Counted from the first letter of the stretch, positions 36,514-46,411 are shown. The stretch is DNA of 64,000 nucleotides from Parahoeflea alexandrii (GCF_027214025.1 NZ_JAPWHB010000009.1:1-64000); one strand, 5' to 3'. Notes: generated by a model not told the origin, from the letters alone. Program-made: numbers and translations.

Positions 36514-38322
36514 ATGACAAACACGCCCCTTTCCCATATTCGCAATTTTTCGATCGTCGCCCACATCGACCACGGCAAGTCGACGCTGGCGGACCGGCTG
36601 ATCCAGACCTGTGGCGGCCTCGCCGACCGGGAGATGAGCCAGCAGGTTCTCGATTCCATGGATATCGAGAAGGAGCGGGGCATCACCATCAAGGCCCAGA
36701 CGGTGCGCCTGCACTACACCGCCAAGGATGGCGAAAACTATGTGCTCAACCTGATCGACACGCCGGGCCATGTCGACTTCGCCTACGAGGTGTCGCGGTC
36801 GCTCAGGGCCTGCGAAGGCTCGCTGCTGGTGGTCGACGCCTCCCAGGGCGTCGAGGCGCAGACGCTGGCCAATGTCTATGCCGCGCTCGACGCCGACCAC
36901 GAGATCGTGCCGGTTCTGAACAAGATCGACCTGCCGGCGGCCGAACCCGACCGGATCAAGGAACAGATCGAGGAAGTCATCGGGCTTGACGCGTCGGACG
37001 CAGTGATGATCTCGGCTAAGACGGGCTTGGGCATTCCCGACGTGCTGGAAGCCATCGTCACGCGCCTGCCGGCGCCCAAGGGCGGCACCGTCAAGGATCC
37101 GCTCAAGGCGATGCTGGTCGACAGCTGGTACGACACCTATCTCGGCGTCATCGTGCTGGTGCGCATCATCGACGGGGAAATGAAGAAGGGCCAGCAGATC
37201 CGGCTGATGGGCACCGACGCGCGCTACACGGTCGAGCGGATCGGCGTGATCACGCCCAAGCTGGTGGCGACCGAGTCGCTCGGTCCGGGCGAGATCGGCT
37301 TCATCACCGCCTCGATCAAGGAAGTCGCCGACACCCGCGTCGGCGACACCATCACCGAAGAGCGCAGGCCGACAGCAGCGGCGCTGCCCGGCTTCAAGCC
37401 GGCGCAACCGGTGGTGTTCTGCGGGCTGTTCCCGGTCGATGCGGCGGATTTCGAGGATCTGCGCGCCGCCATGGGCAAGCTGAGGCTCAATGACGCCTCG
37501 TTCTCGTTCGAGATGGAAACTTCCGCCGCACTTGGTTTCGGCTTCCGCTGCGGCTTCCTCGGGCTGCTGCACCTCGAGATCATCCAGGAGCGGCTTGAAC
37601 GCGAATTCAATCTCGACCTGATCGCCACGGCGCCGTCCGTTGTCTACCGGATGAACATGACCAATGGCGATGTGATCGAGCTGCACAACCCGGCCGACAT
37701 GCCGGACGTGGTCCGGATCAAGTCGATCGAGGAGCCGTGGATCAAGGCGACAATCCTGACGCCGGACGAGTATCTCGGCGCCATCCTGAAACTCTGTCAG
37801 GACCGCCGCGGCATCCAGACCGATCTCTCCTATGTCGGCAAGCGGGCAATGGTGACCTATGCGCTGCCGCTGAACGAGGTGGTGTTCGATTTCTACGACC
37901 GGCTGAAATCCATCTCCAAGGGCTATGCCAGCTTCGACTACCAGATCACCGGCTACCAGGAGGGCGACCTGGTCAGGATGTCGATCCTGGTCAATGACGA
38001 GCCGGTGGACGCGCTGTCGATGCTGGTGCACCGGACGGCTGCGGAAAAGCGCGGCCGCGCCATGTGCGAGAAGCTGAAAGAGCTGATCCCGCGGCACATG
38101 TTCAAGATCCCGATCCAGGCGGCGATCGGCGGCAAGGTGGTGGCGCGCGAGACGATCTCGGCAATGCGCAAGGACGTGACCGCCAAGTGCTACGGCGGCG
38201 ACGCCACCCGCAAGCGCAAGCTTCTCGACAAGCAGAAGGCCGGCAAGAAGCGGATGCGCCAGTTCGGCAAGGTCGACATCCCGCAGGAAGCCTTCATCGA
38301 GGCCCTGAAGATCGGCGACTGA
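36514..38322 (+). CDS. lepA: Elongation factor 4 (LepA)
   Basis: Translational GTPase that back-translocates or remodels ribosomes; 602 residues, the usual length. G1 AHIDHGKST, the switch-I segment [12 protein letters not shown]3 DTPGHVDF, and G4 NKID are in the N-terminal 150 residues. The LepA-specific C-terminal part includes [13 protein letters not shown] and [17 protein letters not shown]. Start at ATG 36514 matches the family's N-terminus ([12 protein letters not shown]). The conserved sequence is typically rhizobial and anchors this part of the window to the core chromosome. Confidence 0.98.
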   Translation: MTNTPLSHIRNFSIVAHIDHGKSTLADRLIQTCGGLADREMSQQVLDSMDIEKERGITIKAQTVRLHYTAKDGENYVLNLIDTPGHVDFAYEVSRSLRACEGSLLVVDASQGVEAQTLANVYAALDADHEIVPVLNKIDLPAAEPDRIKEQIEEVIGLDASDAVMISAKTGLGIPDVLEAIVTRLPAPKGGTVKDPLKAMLVDSWYDTYLGVIVLVRIIDGEMKKGQQIRLMGTDARYTVERIGVITPKLVATESLGPGEIGFITASIKEVADTRVGDTITEERRPTAAALPGFKPAQPVVFCGLFPVDAADFEDLRAAMGKLRLNDASFSFEMETSAALGFGFRCGFLGLLHLEIIQERLEREFNLDLIATAPSVVYRMNMTNGDVIELHNPADMPDVVRIKSIEEPWIKATILTPDEYLGAILKLCQDRRGIQTDLSYVGKRAMVTYALPLNEVVFDFYDRLKSISKGYASFDYQITGYQEGDLVRMSILVNDEPVDALSMLVHRTAAEKRGRAMCEKLKELIPRHMFKIPIQAAIGGKVVARETISAMRKDVTAKCYGGDATRKRKLLDKQKAGKKRMRQFGKVDIPQEAFIEALKIGD

Positions 38323-38431
38323 GGCCTTGCAGCTTCGCCCGGCTTGACCTTCGCCTGGCTTGACCGGCAGACATTGCCCCGAACGCGACCCCTCATGCCT
38401 TGCTGCATGGGAGGCGTTCTGTCCTGTCCGG

Positions 38432-39373
38432 TCAATTCGGCAGCGGCAGCGCCGTGCGGCGGCTCATGTGCCATTGCCAGAGAATGTGGCCGACCAGTGC
38501 TAAAAACACCATGCCGCCGCCGACAAGCGTGCGGGGCGCGGGGACTTCGGCATGGATCAGCCAGACCCAGATAGGCCCCAGGACCGGCTCCATGGTGGAA
38601 ATCAGCGCCGCCAGTGCCGAAGGGATCAGCCGCGCGCCGGTGGCGAACATCGCCATGCCGAGCCCGAGGTTGAAGGCGCCGAACAGGAACAGCAGGCCAT
38701 AATCGCGGGCGCTGACGATCAGTCCCGATGACAGCGCCACGCCGACCAGGGTGCCGATGATCACCCCGAGGCAGACCGCCGGCGTCATGCGCACGCCGGA
38801 GAAGCGCCGGGTGATCACCGTGGCCGCGGCAAACACCACCGCGATCACCAGCGCCAGCCCGTCGCCGATGAACGACACGTTGGCGGCAAACGAATCGGAC
38901 ACCATGACGCCGATGCCGGCTATCACCGCCAGGATCGCCGCCCAGGTGACGCGATCGACCGCTTCGCGCAGAAAGACGACGCCGAGCAGCGCCGCGATCA
39001 GCGGCACGCCGGCCTGCATCAAGAGGATGTTGGCGACGCTGGTGTAGCCGAGCGCCACCACGAAGGAGATGGAGGCGGTGGCGAAACAGAGCGCCACGCC
39101 GATGCCGGGCAGTCCCATTGTGCGAAACAGCTTGACCGTACCCGCCGGGCCGTCGCGCCAGAGCATGAAGCCAATGAGGAACAGGGCTGCGAAGAACGAC
39201 CGCCAGGCAATGATCGTCCAGGGATCGCCGACATCGAGCCCGCGGGCAATGGCGCCGCCGAAACTCCAGACCAGCGCGGCGCCGAAAACCAGCAGCACGC
39301 CATTCCTGGCGTCCGCGGCACCTGGCAGCGGGGACGTGGGGGGTGCAGCGGTGGCGGCGGTTCCAGAATCCAT
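38432..39373 (-). CDS. DMT superfamily transporter (two EamA domains)
   Basis: 313 residues with ten predicted helices arranged as two EamA repeats. The first repeat contains LLVFGAALVWSFGGAIARGL and the second VCLGVIIGTLVGVALSSGL and RLIPSALAALISTMEPVLGPIWVW, the latter a typical EamA closing motif. Probably an exporter of small metabolites or amino acids in the inner membrane. It converges with lepA across 109 bases in which I see no strong terminator. Confidence 0.9.
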   Translation of the reverse strand: MDSGTAATAAPPTSPLPGAADARNGVLLVFGAALVWSFGGAIARGLDVGDPWTIIAWRSFFAALFLIGFMLWRDGPAGTVKLFRTMGLPGIGVALCFATASISFVVALGYTSVANILLMQAGVPLIAALLGVVFLREAVDRVTWAAILAVIAGIGVMVSDSFAANVSFIGDGLALVIAVVFAAATVITRRFSGVRMTPAVCLGVIIGTLVGVALSSGLIVSARDYGLLFLFGAFNLGLGMAMFATGARLIPSALAALISTMEPVLGPIWVWLIHAEVPAPRTLVGGGMVFLALVGHILWQWHMSRRTALPLPN

Positions 39374-39586
39374 CGAAAATCCTTAGTCAGCCCGGCAATG
39401 TTTGAAAAGCCGGGCAGCGCGACATTTCGGGGCGCGAACAGACTGGCGAGCCGCGCCAGACCTGCCGCAGGGTCGCTGTCCGGCAAACCGTTCCTGCACG
39501 GGTGGCGGAAAATCACCCGAAAAGCAGCAATCGGTCCGCAGGCCGAAACAAAAACGAGATAAATGCGATAGCCGTGCATTCAGGCG

Positions 39587-39615
39587 TTGACACGGCCACG
39601 CGCAACCCCTAAATC
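39587..39615 (+). promoter_or_regulatory. Sigma-70 type promoter of tRNA-Leu
   Basis: TTGACA (39587-39592), 17-base spacer, TAAATC (39610-39615). Transcription would start a few bases before the tRNA at 39625. The consensus -35 and exact spacing make this the best promoter in the window. Confidence 0.7.
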
Positions 39616-39624
39616 GGCCCGCAT

Positions 39625-39711
39625 GCCCAGATGGCGGAATTGGTAGACGCGCCAGCTTCAGGTGCTGGTACTGGCAACGGTGTGGAGGTTCGAGTCCTCT
39701 TCTGGGCACCA
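39625..39711 (+). tRNA. tRNA-Leu (anticodon CAG)
   Basis: 87 nt including encoded CCA. The acceptor stem GCCCAGA (39625-39631) pairs with TCTGGGC (39701-39707). The anticodon stem CCAGC/GCTGG encloses loop TTCAGGT with anticodon CAG. The long variable arm and GGTTCGAGTCC T-arm are those of a class II leucine tRNA. Followed by a strong terminator. Confidence 0.97.
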
Positions 39712-39731
39712 CTAATTGGTGCTAACGCATT

Positions 39732-39772
39732 AAAAAGCCGTCGTAATCTGAAACAGATTGCGGCGGCTTTTT
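39732..39772. terminator. Rho-independent terminator of tRNA-Leu
   Basis: A 14-bp stem (39737-39750 with 39754-39767, two G-T pairs), an AAA loop, five T after and five A before. The A/T flanks allow it to work in both directions, so it may also end transcripts coming leftward from the monooxygenase gene. Confidence 0.92.
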
Positions 39773-40056
39773 GTTTGTGTGCCCTGGTTGGGCGCCAGCT
39801 GGCCGGCATCGGACGCCGCGATGGAGCGGAACGCTCATGCTTCATAGCGCAATCACCCTTTTCCATGATCATCGCGCCGGAACTTGTGGTCCGGCGGCCC
39901 TTGCGGCGCGACCAGGATCGCCTTGGGTTTGCTCGGGGATCGCAGATGCGATGTCGGCTATCATTTCCGTGACCGCGGACCGTTTGCCGGGGCTATGGGA
40001 TGCAAGCGGGCAAGGCGGCCGCGGCATGGATCTGGCTACCAACTCCGCCGTGCCGC

Positions 40057-41994
40057 TCAGTCCGCGTCGATCCGGGGAGCCTGCTCCAGCATGAAACCGT
40101 CAAAGAAAGTCTTGAGCGCATCATGGGCATCGATCGGCAGGACATGGGCGACATACTGGTCGGGGCGGACGATCACCAGGCAGCCCTCGCCCCGGTCGAT
40201 GCCGCGGGCATCGAAGATGTCCGGCCCGTGCTTGAGATCGGAGCAGAACGTCTTCTCGTAGTCGACGAGGCCGAGCCTGCCCTTTTGCGGCTTCAAGAAA
40301 GCCGGCAGCGCTTCAAGCGCAAGCTCGTGCGGGGCCTGCTGGAAGATCGCGCGGACATCGAAGACAGCATCCACGTCCTGGTCCGGGCGGGTGAAGCGGC
40401 GCACGGGGGATGCGGGATCTTCGGAGAGGAAGCAGCACAGGCGGGCAATGGCGGAATCAGCCGATGACGGATCCTCGCCGGGGCAGAAGGCAAAAAGCCG
40501 CCACCGCGTGTCCGCCTCGATGACATGGCCGAGCTCGACAGGCTTGGCGTCAGCAAGACGGATGACCGGCGCCGAATGGAAGCGGGCGCCGATCTCGAAG
40601 CCCCGGGCAAGCGATTGCCATTGAGTGCTGCCGGTCAGCTGCGATACCTCGTATTTCACCGACATCCCGGCGGTGTAGCGGCCATGCTGGATGAAGTAGC
40701 GCTGGAACCGGGGCGCCTGGCCATTCTCGCCATCGCCCGCCTCGGGCGGCTCGCTCATGATGCGCGACCACTCCCGGTCGAAGTCGATCAGATCCTGCGC
40801 CACCGCCTGCCGTTCGGCGGAATAGCTGTGCAGGATGTCGGCGGGACAGAGCCCCCGCAGCACCGAGGCCAGTTTCCAGCCGAGATTGAACCCGTCACCC
40901 ATCGACACATTCATGCCCTGGCCCGCCTTCGGGCTGTGGGTGTGGCAGGCGTCGCCGCAGATGAAGACATGCGGTAGGCGGGCGCCAACCTCGCTCTCGG
41001 GTACATCGTCGAACTTGTCGGTCAGGCGCTGGCCGATCTCGTAGACCGACCACCAGACCACCTGCTTCACGTCGATCGAATAGGGGCGGAAGATGCGTTG
41101 CGCGGCGGCGACCAGATGGTCGACGGTGATGTTGCGGGCGGCGACGCGTTCGCCGGATTTGAGCTTGTCGAGCTCGATGTAGAGCCGGACCAGATAGCCG
41201 CCTTCGCGCGGGATGACGATGATGTTGCCCTCGCCGGCGGACTGGATCAGGGTCTTGCAGCGGATATCCGGGAAGTCCGTGACGGCGAGGACATCCATGA
41301 CCCCCCAGGCCTGGTTGGCGGAATCGCCTTCAAGTTCGCGGCCGATGGCCTTGCGCACGGCGCTGCGGGCGCCGTCGCAGCCGACGACGTAGCGCGCCTT
41401 GAGCTCGACCGTCTCGCCTTCACGGCCGGGATCGAGCCTTTCGAGCGTTGCCGTCACCGGGTAGTCGCCGGCAGCCGGATCGACGGTCAATCCCGCAAGC
41501 TGGAGGGAATAATCGGGTTCGAGCCGGGAGGGCGAATTGCGCATCACCTCGAGATACATGTCGTGCACGCGGGCCTGGTTGAGAATCATGTGCGGCATCT
41601 CGGAAAGACCATCCTCGACATCCTGGATGCGGCCGTTGCGGACAATGTTCTCCGGCGCCCGGGGGTCCGGCTTCCAGAATGTCGTCTCGTTGACCCAGTA
41701 GCCCTGCCTGAGGATCTTCTCGGCGAAACCGAAGGCATTGAACATTTCCATCGAACGGCAGGAAATGCCGTCAGCCTGGCCCTTGTCCATCGGGCCCGGC
41801 CGGCGCTCGACGAGCCGTGTTTTAATCTCCGGGAAGGCAGCAAGCTGGGCGGCGAGCGTCAGGCCGGCCGGGCCGGAGCCGACGATCAGCACATCCACCG
41901 GCGCGTTGAAATCCTGAACGGTAGCCGGCCGGCCGGCAGCGGCTTCCGACACTTCGGGATCGCCGGGGCGAAATCCGTCGAGATGGTACTGCAT
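40057..41994 (-). CDS. FAD-dependent aromatic monooxygenase (MobA / phenol hydroxylase-like)
   Basis: 645-residue class A flavoprotein hydroxylase. VLIVGSGPAGLTLAAQLA binds FAD at the N-terminus; VVGCDGARSAVRKAIG is the DG motif; ICGDACHTHSPKAGQGMNVS with the following DGFNLGWKLA is the second FAD motif. The C-terminal 200 residues fit the thioredoxin-like dimerisation domain of phenol 2-monooxygenase and 3-hydroxybenzoate 4-monooxygenase. The length and layout favour the latter. It would ortho-hydroxylate a phenolic acid with NADPH and oxygen for ring cleavage. It is divergent from a MarR regulator, which probably senses the substrate. No ring-cleavage gene is adjacent. Confidence 0.88.
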   Translation of the reverse strand: MQYHLDGFRPGDPEVSEAAAGRPATVQDFNAPVDVLIVGSGPAGLTLAAQLAAFPEIKTRLVERRPGPMDKGQADGISCRSMEMFNAFGFAEKILRQGYWVNETTFWKPDPRAPENIVRNGRIQDVEDGLSEMPHMILNQARVHDMYLEVMRNSPSRLEPDYSLQLAGLTVDPAAGDYPVTATLERLDPGREGETVELKARYVVGCDGARSAVRKAIGRELEGDSANQAWGVMDVLAVTDFPDIRCKTLIQSAGEGNIIVIPREGGYLVRLYIELDKLKSGERVAARNITVDHLVAAAQRIFRPYSIDVKQVVWWSVYEIGQRLTDKFDDVPESEVGARLPHVFICGDACHTHSPKAGQGMNVSMGDGFNLGWKLASVLRGLCPADILHSYSAERQAVAQDLIDFDREWSRIMSEPPEAGDGENGQAPRFQRYFIQHGRYTAGMSVKYEVSQLTGSTQWQSLARGFEIGARFHSAPVIRLADAKPVELGHVIEADTRWRLFAFCPGEDPSSADSAIARLCCFLSEDPASPVRRFTRPDQDVDAVFDVRAIFQQAPHELALEALPAFLKPQKGRLGLVDYEKTFCSDLKHGPDIFDARGIDRGEGCLVIVRPDQYVAHVLPIDAHDALKTFFDGFMLEQAPRIDAD

Positions 41995-42010
41995 GATCGC
42001 TCCTCCAAAT

Positions 42011-42028
42011 TAATATGTTGACTTATTA
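42011..42028. promoter_or_regulatory. Candidate MarR operator
   Basis: TAATA-N8-TATTA inverted repeat, 17 bases before the monooxygenase start and overlapping its proposed -10 box. AT-rich repeats of this size and place are typical MarR sites. A wider inverted pair TTATCCC (42029-42035) and GGGATAA (42078-42084) also lies in the gap. Confidence 0.4.
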
Positions 42029-42054
42029 TTATCCCGGAAATGTCCGCAAGGCAA
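42026..42054 (-). promoter_or_regulatory. Candidate promoter of the monooxygenase gene
   Basis: Read leftward: TTGCCT (42054-42049), 17 bases, TAATAA (42031-42026). The gene's GGAGG ribosome site and ATG (41994) follow. Overlap with the inverted repeat suggests repression by the neighbouring MarR protein. Confidence 0.45.
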
Positions 42055-42148
42055 ATAGTATGTGTAATTATCATTTTGGGATAAGATGGCGCCGGGCGTG
42101 CCTGTGCCGAGGCCGCGTCCCGATGACATGCGAAGAAACGGAGAGACG

Positions 42149-42589
42149 ATGACAGATGTATCGAGAATGCCCGGGCACCTGATCCGGCGGCTGCATCAGA
42201 TCTCGACCCATGTCTTCATGACGCGCACCCGGGAGGCGGGCTTCGATCTTACGCCGGTGCAGTTTGCCGCCCTCGACACCATCCGCGAAAGCCCCGGAAT
42301 CGACCAGGCGGGGCTTGCCGAGGCGGTTGCCAAGGACCGGGCCACCATCGGTGCAGTGGCCGACAGGCTGGAACAGAAGGGACTGGTCAGCCGGAAGGTG
42401 AATGCGCGCGACAAGCGGGCGCGAAAACTGGCGCTGACGGACGAGGGAGAAGCGCTGGTCGCGGCGCTCAGGCCGCTGGTGGAGCAGCTTCAGGCCGAGA
42501 TCCTGCCGGGTCTCGACGAGGCAGAATACCGGCTGTTCGTCGAACTGGCCGCCAAGGCAGCCAAGGCCGCGGGCACGCCTCAGGCATAG
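42149..42589 (+). CDS. MarR family transcriptional regulator
   Basis: 146 residues from ATG 42149, preceded by GGAGAG; an earlier in-frame Met at 42128 is possible. The winged helix is seen in DLTPVQFAALDTI, DQAGLAEAVAKDRATIGAVA and RLEQKGLVSRKVNARDKRA, with the conserved Asp-x-Arg wing. N- and C-terminal helices form the dimer interface. It is divergent from the aromatic monooxygenase, the standard layout for a repressor released by a phenolic ligand. Its 3' end overlaps the 853-residue gene's 3' end by 10 bp. Confidence 0.9.
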   Translation: MTDVSRMPGHLIRRLHQISTHVFMTRTREAGFDLTPVQFAALDTIRESPGIDQAGLAEAVAKDRATIGAVADRLEQKGLVSRKVNARDKRARKLALTDEGEALVAALRPLVEQLQAEILPGLDEAEYRLFVELAAKAAKAAGTPQA

Positions 42590-45141
42590 AGAACCGAATC
42601 GTAGCCGTAGGTCTCGCTCAGCTTCTGGCCGAGGATGTGCTTGTGCTTGTGCTCGAAGGTGAGGAATTCGCTCAACGTCGTCGAGCTCTCGCGCGGCCAG
42701 AGCAGTTGCAGGCGACGGAGTTTCGTCGGCACCCTGATCCCCGCCGCTTCCGCACGCATAATGATGTCGGAAATGTCGTCCCAGGTCTTCTGCATTTCAT
42801 GGGCTGCCGCGAACTCGATGATGGCGGCCTTCTTCTTCTCGTCGGTCGGGGTGTTCAACGAGGCGTTGTCAAGCTCGACCTGCGCCATCTTGCGCATGTT
42901 GACCGCGTTCGGCAGCAGCCAGGGTTCGATGTTCTGCATGTTCTCTGCAACGCTTCCGACCAGCTTCTCGTCGAAATTGCGCATGTCGAAATTGCAGCCG
43001 GATTCGGTCAGCAGGCCGCGCAGGAACTCCATCAGTTTCTTGGAGTCGTTGGGTAGAAGATCCGGATAATTCTTGTAGATGTCGGCAGCGATCCTGCTTC
43101 GGTAGTAGGCATTGCGGCCAAAGCGGGCGAGAAGGGATTCGTAATGCTGGCCGGCGACCTTGTCCCGCGCCAGGTCGGACTCGGTCAGGGTGGCGATCAG
43201 GTTTTCCAGCATTTCCTCGCTGGCGCCCTGCGGCTGCCAGCGTCCGCCGGCGGTGACGCCCGGGGCTGGACGCTTGGCGGTTTCGCCGAGCGCGCCATGG
43301 AATGCATCGAACACCTCACCGGCGTGCATAAGCTCCCCGGACAATTGCTTGAGCATGCCGCGCTCGATTGGCCTGGAACCGCCGTTGGGCTCGCACAGCG
43401 CCTCGAACAGCCCGGGTTCGCTGAAAGACAGCCACTCCCGGAACTCCTCGTCGCTGAGCCGGTCATCGATCAGATTGACCAGTTCCGCCAGTGCCGGCAA
43501 ATCGTCACCGGCCGGGCTGAGATGGTTGATCCGGTAGATGCAGGTCTCGAGAACCGGGGTTCTCGCCAGCCGCATGATCAGGAATGCCGCGACGATCTGG
43601 TCTTCCAGCTGCGGCAGGGCGACGAATGCCTCGTCACGCCCAAGCAGGCTCAGAGCCCTGACAAGGATATTGCCGTCCCGCGCAACCCGGAAATCATCCT
43701 GGCCCGCCCAGAAATTCGGATTGATGGCATCCGCCAGCAGCCACGGCGCCGGATCGCGGGTGAACGCATCCCAGGCAAAGGCGCCCTCGGCGCTGCCCAT
43801 TCCGTAATGAAGCGCCGAGTGGACCTTCAGCGGCGTGAAGTCGAACGGCGTATAGGGTGCTCCAACCCAGTCATGCTTCTTGCTCAGCGACGCCGGCAAG
43901 GATTCGAAATCGTGCGGTTCGGCCAGGGACGAGCGCTTGGCAGGCCGGTGCGCGTCGATTTCGGCAATCTTCTTGTGGCTGGTGGTGTAAACGCCGCGCA
44001 ACAGCTGCAGACCGGTCGTGTTGGCCTTGAAGGCAATGATGCTGTCGGAGCTCAGATGCTGCCCGGCGCGCAGCTTGCGGCCCATGGTGTCGTAGAAAAC
44101 CAGGTGGTCTCCGGCCGAAATCTCGTAGACGGAAAGCTTGACCTTCTCCCCGTTCTCGTTCGGCAGCACGTCGACAAAATAGTCAGGCGACGACAGTTCG
44201 AACCAGCGATGTTCCTGGGTGAGGATCTCGATGAGGTTCTGCCCGGCGTCTCCGACCTCGGCCTCGTCCCAGTCGCCGGTGCTGGCGAGCAGCTGACGGT
44301 AGGCTTCGACCAGATTGTCGCTGATCGACTGGAAGGTACCCGGATCGATATCGATGATATCGCTCCACTCGTTGGCGCGCTGGCGATGTGCCGAGACGTG
44401 AAGGAAATACAGGCCCTGCAGCAGGGGCCGGCTGCCCTCAATGGTCAGGACGGCGTTCTGTACCCGGTCGTTCTCGACCGAGGCCCGGGTGATGGCAGTC
44501 GCGTCGTCATCCCTTGCAACCAGTTCGGCTTCGGTGATGTCATAGCCCACCGGGAATATCTGCAGGGCGTCCTCGAGATGCGGGATCTCGAGCCGGAAGC
44601 TGGAGACGGCGACCACGTTGCCCATGCCATCGCCCTCGTGGGCACCCTCATGGACTGGCCAGGAAGTAAAATATCCTGCCCAGCCGATGGGGGCATTGGG
44701 CTTCTTGACATGATGAATGCGCTTGTCGGACCAGACGAAGCGGGCGTCCGGATTGTCGCCGGGCTCCTCGGGAAGCGCGATCACGACATTGCCGTAGCGG
44801 GCGTTGGGGACGAGGCCGTCCGTTTCGCGCGCCAGTTCGAAGGCCTTGAGCGGCCTTGCTGTCTGAGCGTCGTCAATCAGCAACTCGACCGAGTGGGTGC
44901 CGCGTGGCAGCCGAAGCGTCCTGAGGAAACTTTCCCCCGGACCGATCGAGAAAACGTCAACGACGATTCCCGAGCGATTGCCTTCCCGGAAGGCGTGCGG
45001 CTTGAGATGGCACAGGACGATTGCACCCTTGCGATGCTTGACCAGTTCCTCGCCCTTCGACGCAAAATATCCCAGAACCGCCTGGTCCTCGCCATCCCAG
45101 GCCAGCCAGACATTCTCGCAACCCCCACCCCGATAACCCAT
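42580..45141 (-). CDS. Large protein of unknown family (first gene of the envelope module)
   Basis: 853 residues from ATG 45141, preceded by CAGGAAAGAG; a longer frame to 45261 would overlap the GTPase start. No family recognised, no signal peptide, no membrane helix. The first 300 residues are beta-rich (VLCHLKPHAFREG, RLPRGTHSVELLID, SFRLEIPHLEDALQ), the rest mainly helical (DKVAGQHYESLLARFGRNAY, PNAVNMRKMAQVELDNA). Divergent from the GTPase gene with a 79-base gap, implying shared regulation. I place it in the module by position and by its similar size and style, not by homology. Confidence 0.6.
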   Translation of the reverse strand: MGYRGGGCENVWLAWDGEDQAVLGYFASKGEELVKHRKGAIVLCHLKPHAFREGNRSGIVVDVFSIGPGESFLRTLRLPRGTHSVELLIDDAQTARPLKAFELARETDGLVPNARYGNVVIALPEEPGDNPDARFVWSDKRIHHVKKPNAPIGWAGYFTSWPVHEGAHEGDGMGNVVAVSSFRLEIPHLEDALQIFPVGYDITEAELVARDDDATAITRASVENDRVQNAVLTIEGSRPLLQGLYFLHVSAHRQRANEWSDIIDIDPGTFQSISDNLVEAYRQLLASTGDWDEAEVGDAGQNLIEILTQEHRWFELSSPDYFVDVLPNENGEKVKLSVYEISAGDHLVFYDTMGRKLRAGQHLSSDSIIAFKANTTGLQLLRGVYTTSHKKIAEIDAHRPAKRSSLAEPHDFESLPASLSKKHDWVGAPYTPFDFTPLKVHSALHYGMGSAEGAFAWDAFTRDPAPWLLADAINPNFWAGQDDFRVARDGNILVRALSLLGRDEAFVALPQLEDQIVAAFLIMRLARTPVLETCIYRINHLSPAGDDLPALAELVNLIDDRLSDEEFREWLSFSEPGLFEALCEPNGGSRPIERGMLKQLSGELMHAGEVFDAFHGALGETAKRPAPGVTAGGRWQPQGASEEMLENLIATLTESDLARDKVAGQHYESLLARFGRNAYYRSRIAADIYKNYPDLLPNDSKKLMEFLRGLLTESGCNFDMRNFDEKLVGSVAENMQNIEPWLLPNAVNMRKMAQVELDNASLNTPTDEKKKAAIIEFAAAHEMQKTWDDISDIIMRAEAAGIRVPTKLRRLQLLWPRESSTTLSEFLTFEHKHKHILGQKLSETYGYDSVLYA

Positions 45142-45220
45142 TCGACTCTTTCCTGTACTATTCAAATGGTTTATTGCTTTGTGGAACTTACAATGAAATT
45201 CAGCAAAAGGGAAAGCTGAA

Positions 45221-46249
45221 TTGGCTGTTAATGATAACAACGAGATACATGTCGGGCTCACAGGACCTGTGAGGTCAGGTAAGACGAACTTGTTCGTCGA
45301 CTTCGCAAAATGCGTCGAGTTGAACTTTCACGGGTTCCGGCAGCTGCACAATATCAAGATCGAGACCGACAGGGTAAACCGGAAACTACTTAGGAGTTAC
45401 TATCGGAACCTGCCGGAGGCGACCGAGGGGGTCACCGACATCCGGTTTGATCTTGAACTGGATCTGCCGTCGGGCGACGGACTTCAGTCCGCCGCCACGC
45501 TTGATCACAGGCAATTCACCATTCACGTGCGGGACGCGCCGGGCGAAGCCGCGTTTCCAAGCAGCGACCTTTCGGGCAAGGCCAATCCGCACGCGGAAAA
45601 GGCCAAGGAGCTCGACGAATGGTTCTCAAAGGCCAAGGGGATTGTCCTGGTCATATCCGCCCTGAATGCCGGCACGGACAAGGGCTTCGAAGCACTGATC
45701 GACAAGGTGGAAGACTTTTTCGAGCGGGCCGGAAAGCCTGAATTCCAGAATCTTGAACGAGTGGCCATCGCCATCAGCATGTTCGACCTGTTGCTGCTGC
45801 GCTTTGGCAACCGGTCGCGGGATATCGCCACCGAGCCCGAGGCGGTGCTGGCGATCCTGCATGCGCACATGCGGCCAGCCTTTGACATCATCAAGGATTT
45901 CAGGCCGTTTCCCTCACAGGAGCGGGATATCGACCTGCGCTTCATCGCCACGTCGAGCTACGGCTTCCACCCGCAACTGGGCTGCGCCAACATCGACGCC
46001 AACGCCGAAATACTGGATCCGGGCAATTCCCGGTTCCCGGTTCCGTTGACGCCGGACAATGTCCGCTATCCCTACATGACCGCCGATCCCTTCATCTTCG
46101 CAGCACTCGGGCTCGACAGTCCGTTCCTGTTCACGCGGGACGAGATCCTCAGCGGGATCCTGAAGGAACGGGAACCGGTCGTCGTCGCGCCGCCCGCTGC
46201 CAGTCCGGCGTCGCCGGCGGCTGAAAACGCCGACAGCACCCAGGTCTGA
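45221..46249 (+). CDS. TRAFAC-like small GTPase of the envelope module
   Basis: 342 residues. Starts with TTG; AGGGAAAG lies at proper distance and no ATG is available before the P-loop. Walker A is GPVRSGKT (15-22). A G3-like RDAPGE (104-109) follows a strand, as in TRAFAC GTPases. The G4 position reads SMFD (186-189) instead of Asn-Lys-x-Asp, so base specificity may be relaxed. The last 25 residues are Pro/Ala-rich and flexible. No membrane segment. It is the only module gene on the plus strand and is divergent from the 853-residue protein. It may switch the envelope complex on; other possibilities are a dynamin-like or ATP-binding role. Confidence 0.72.
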   Translation: MAVNDNNEIHVGLTGPVRSGKTNLFVDFAKCVELNFHGFRQLHNIKIETDRVNRKLLRSYYRNLPEATEGVTDIRFDLELDLPSGDGLQSAATLDHRQFTIHVRDAPGEAAFPSSDLSGKANPHAEKAKELDEWFSKAKGIVLVISALNAGTDKGFEALIDKVEDFFERAGKPEFQNLERVAIAISMFDLLLLRFGNRSRDIATEPEAVLAILHAHMRPAFDIIKDFRPFPSQERDIDLRFIATSSYGFHPQLGCANIDANAEILDPGNSRFPVPLTPDNVRYPYMTADPFIFAALGLDSPFLFTRDEILSGILKEREPVVVAPPAASPASPAAENADSTQV

Positions 46250-46272
46250 TCTCGGGCTGCCTGATCTCGGGC
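46246..46272 (+). repeat. Short tandem repeat after the GTPase gene
   Basis: CTGATCTCGGGC occurs twice with a period of 15 bases, spanning the GTPase stop codon. Probably a replication-slippage product. Confidence 0.7.
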
Positions 46273-46411
46273 CTCCTGAGTTCAGGGTGAAACATGCCCA
46301 GTTCGGGGAAATATATCATCGCAGGGAAACGGTCGATCTCATTCTTTAGGTGCGTTCCGAATTCGATATTAATCTGCTCGTCCTAAATTCTAAATCTGAG
46401 CCACATTTCGG

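Noticed and set aside
36388-38097. 569-codon minus-strand frame
   Set aside because: Antisense to lepA; shadow.
39625-39772. tRNA-Leu as integration site of a genomic island
   Set aside because: No second copy of the tRNA 3' end was seen within the window and no integrase gene lies nearby.
43144-45219. 691-codon plus-strand frame opposite the 853-residue gene
   Set aside because: No ribosome site and shadow-type composition; the minus-strand frame starts with a good site.
45193-45219. Mini frame of eight codons before the GTPase
   Set aside because: Has an ATG but no ribosome site; could be a leader peptide but there is nothing else to support it.
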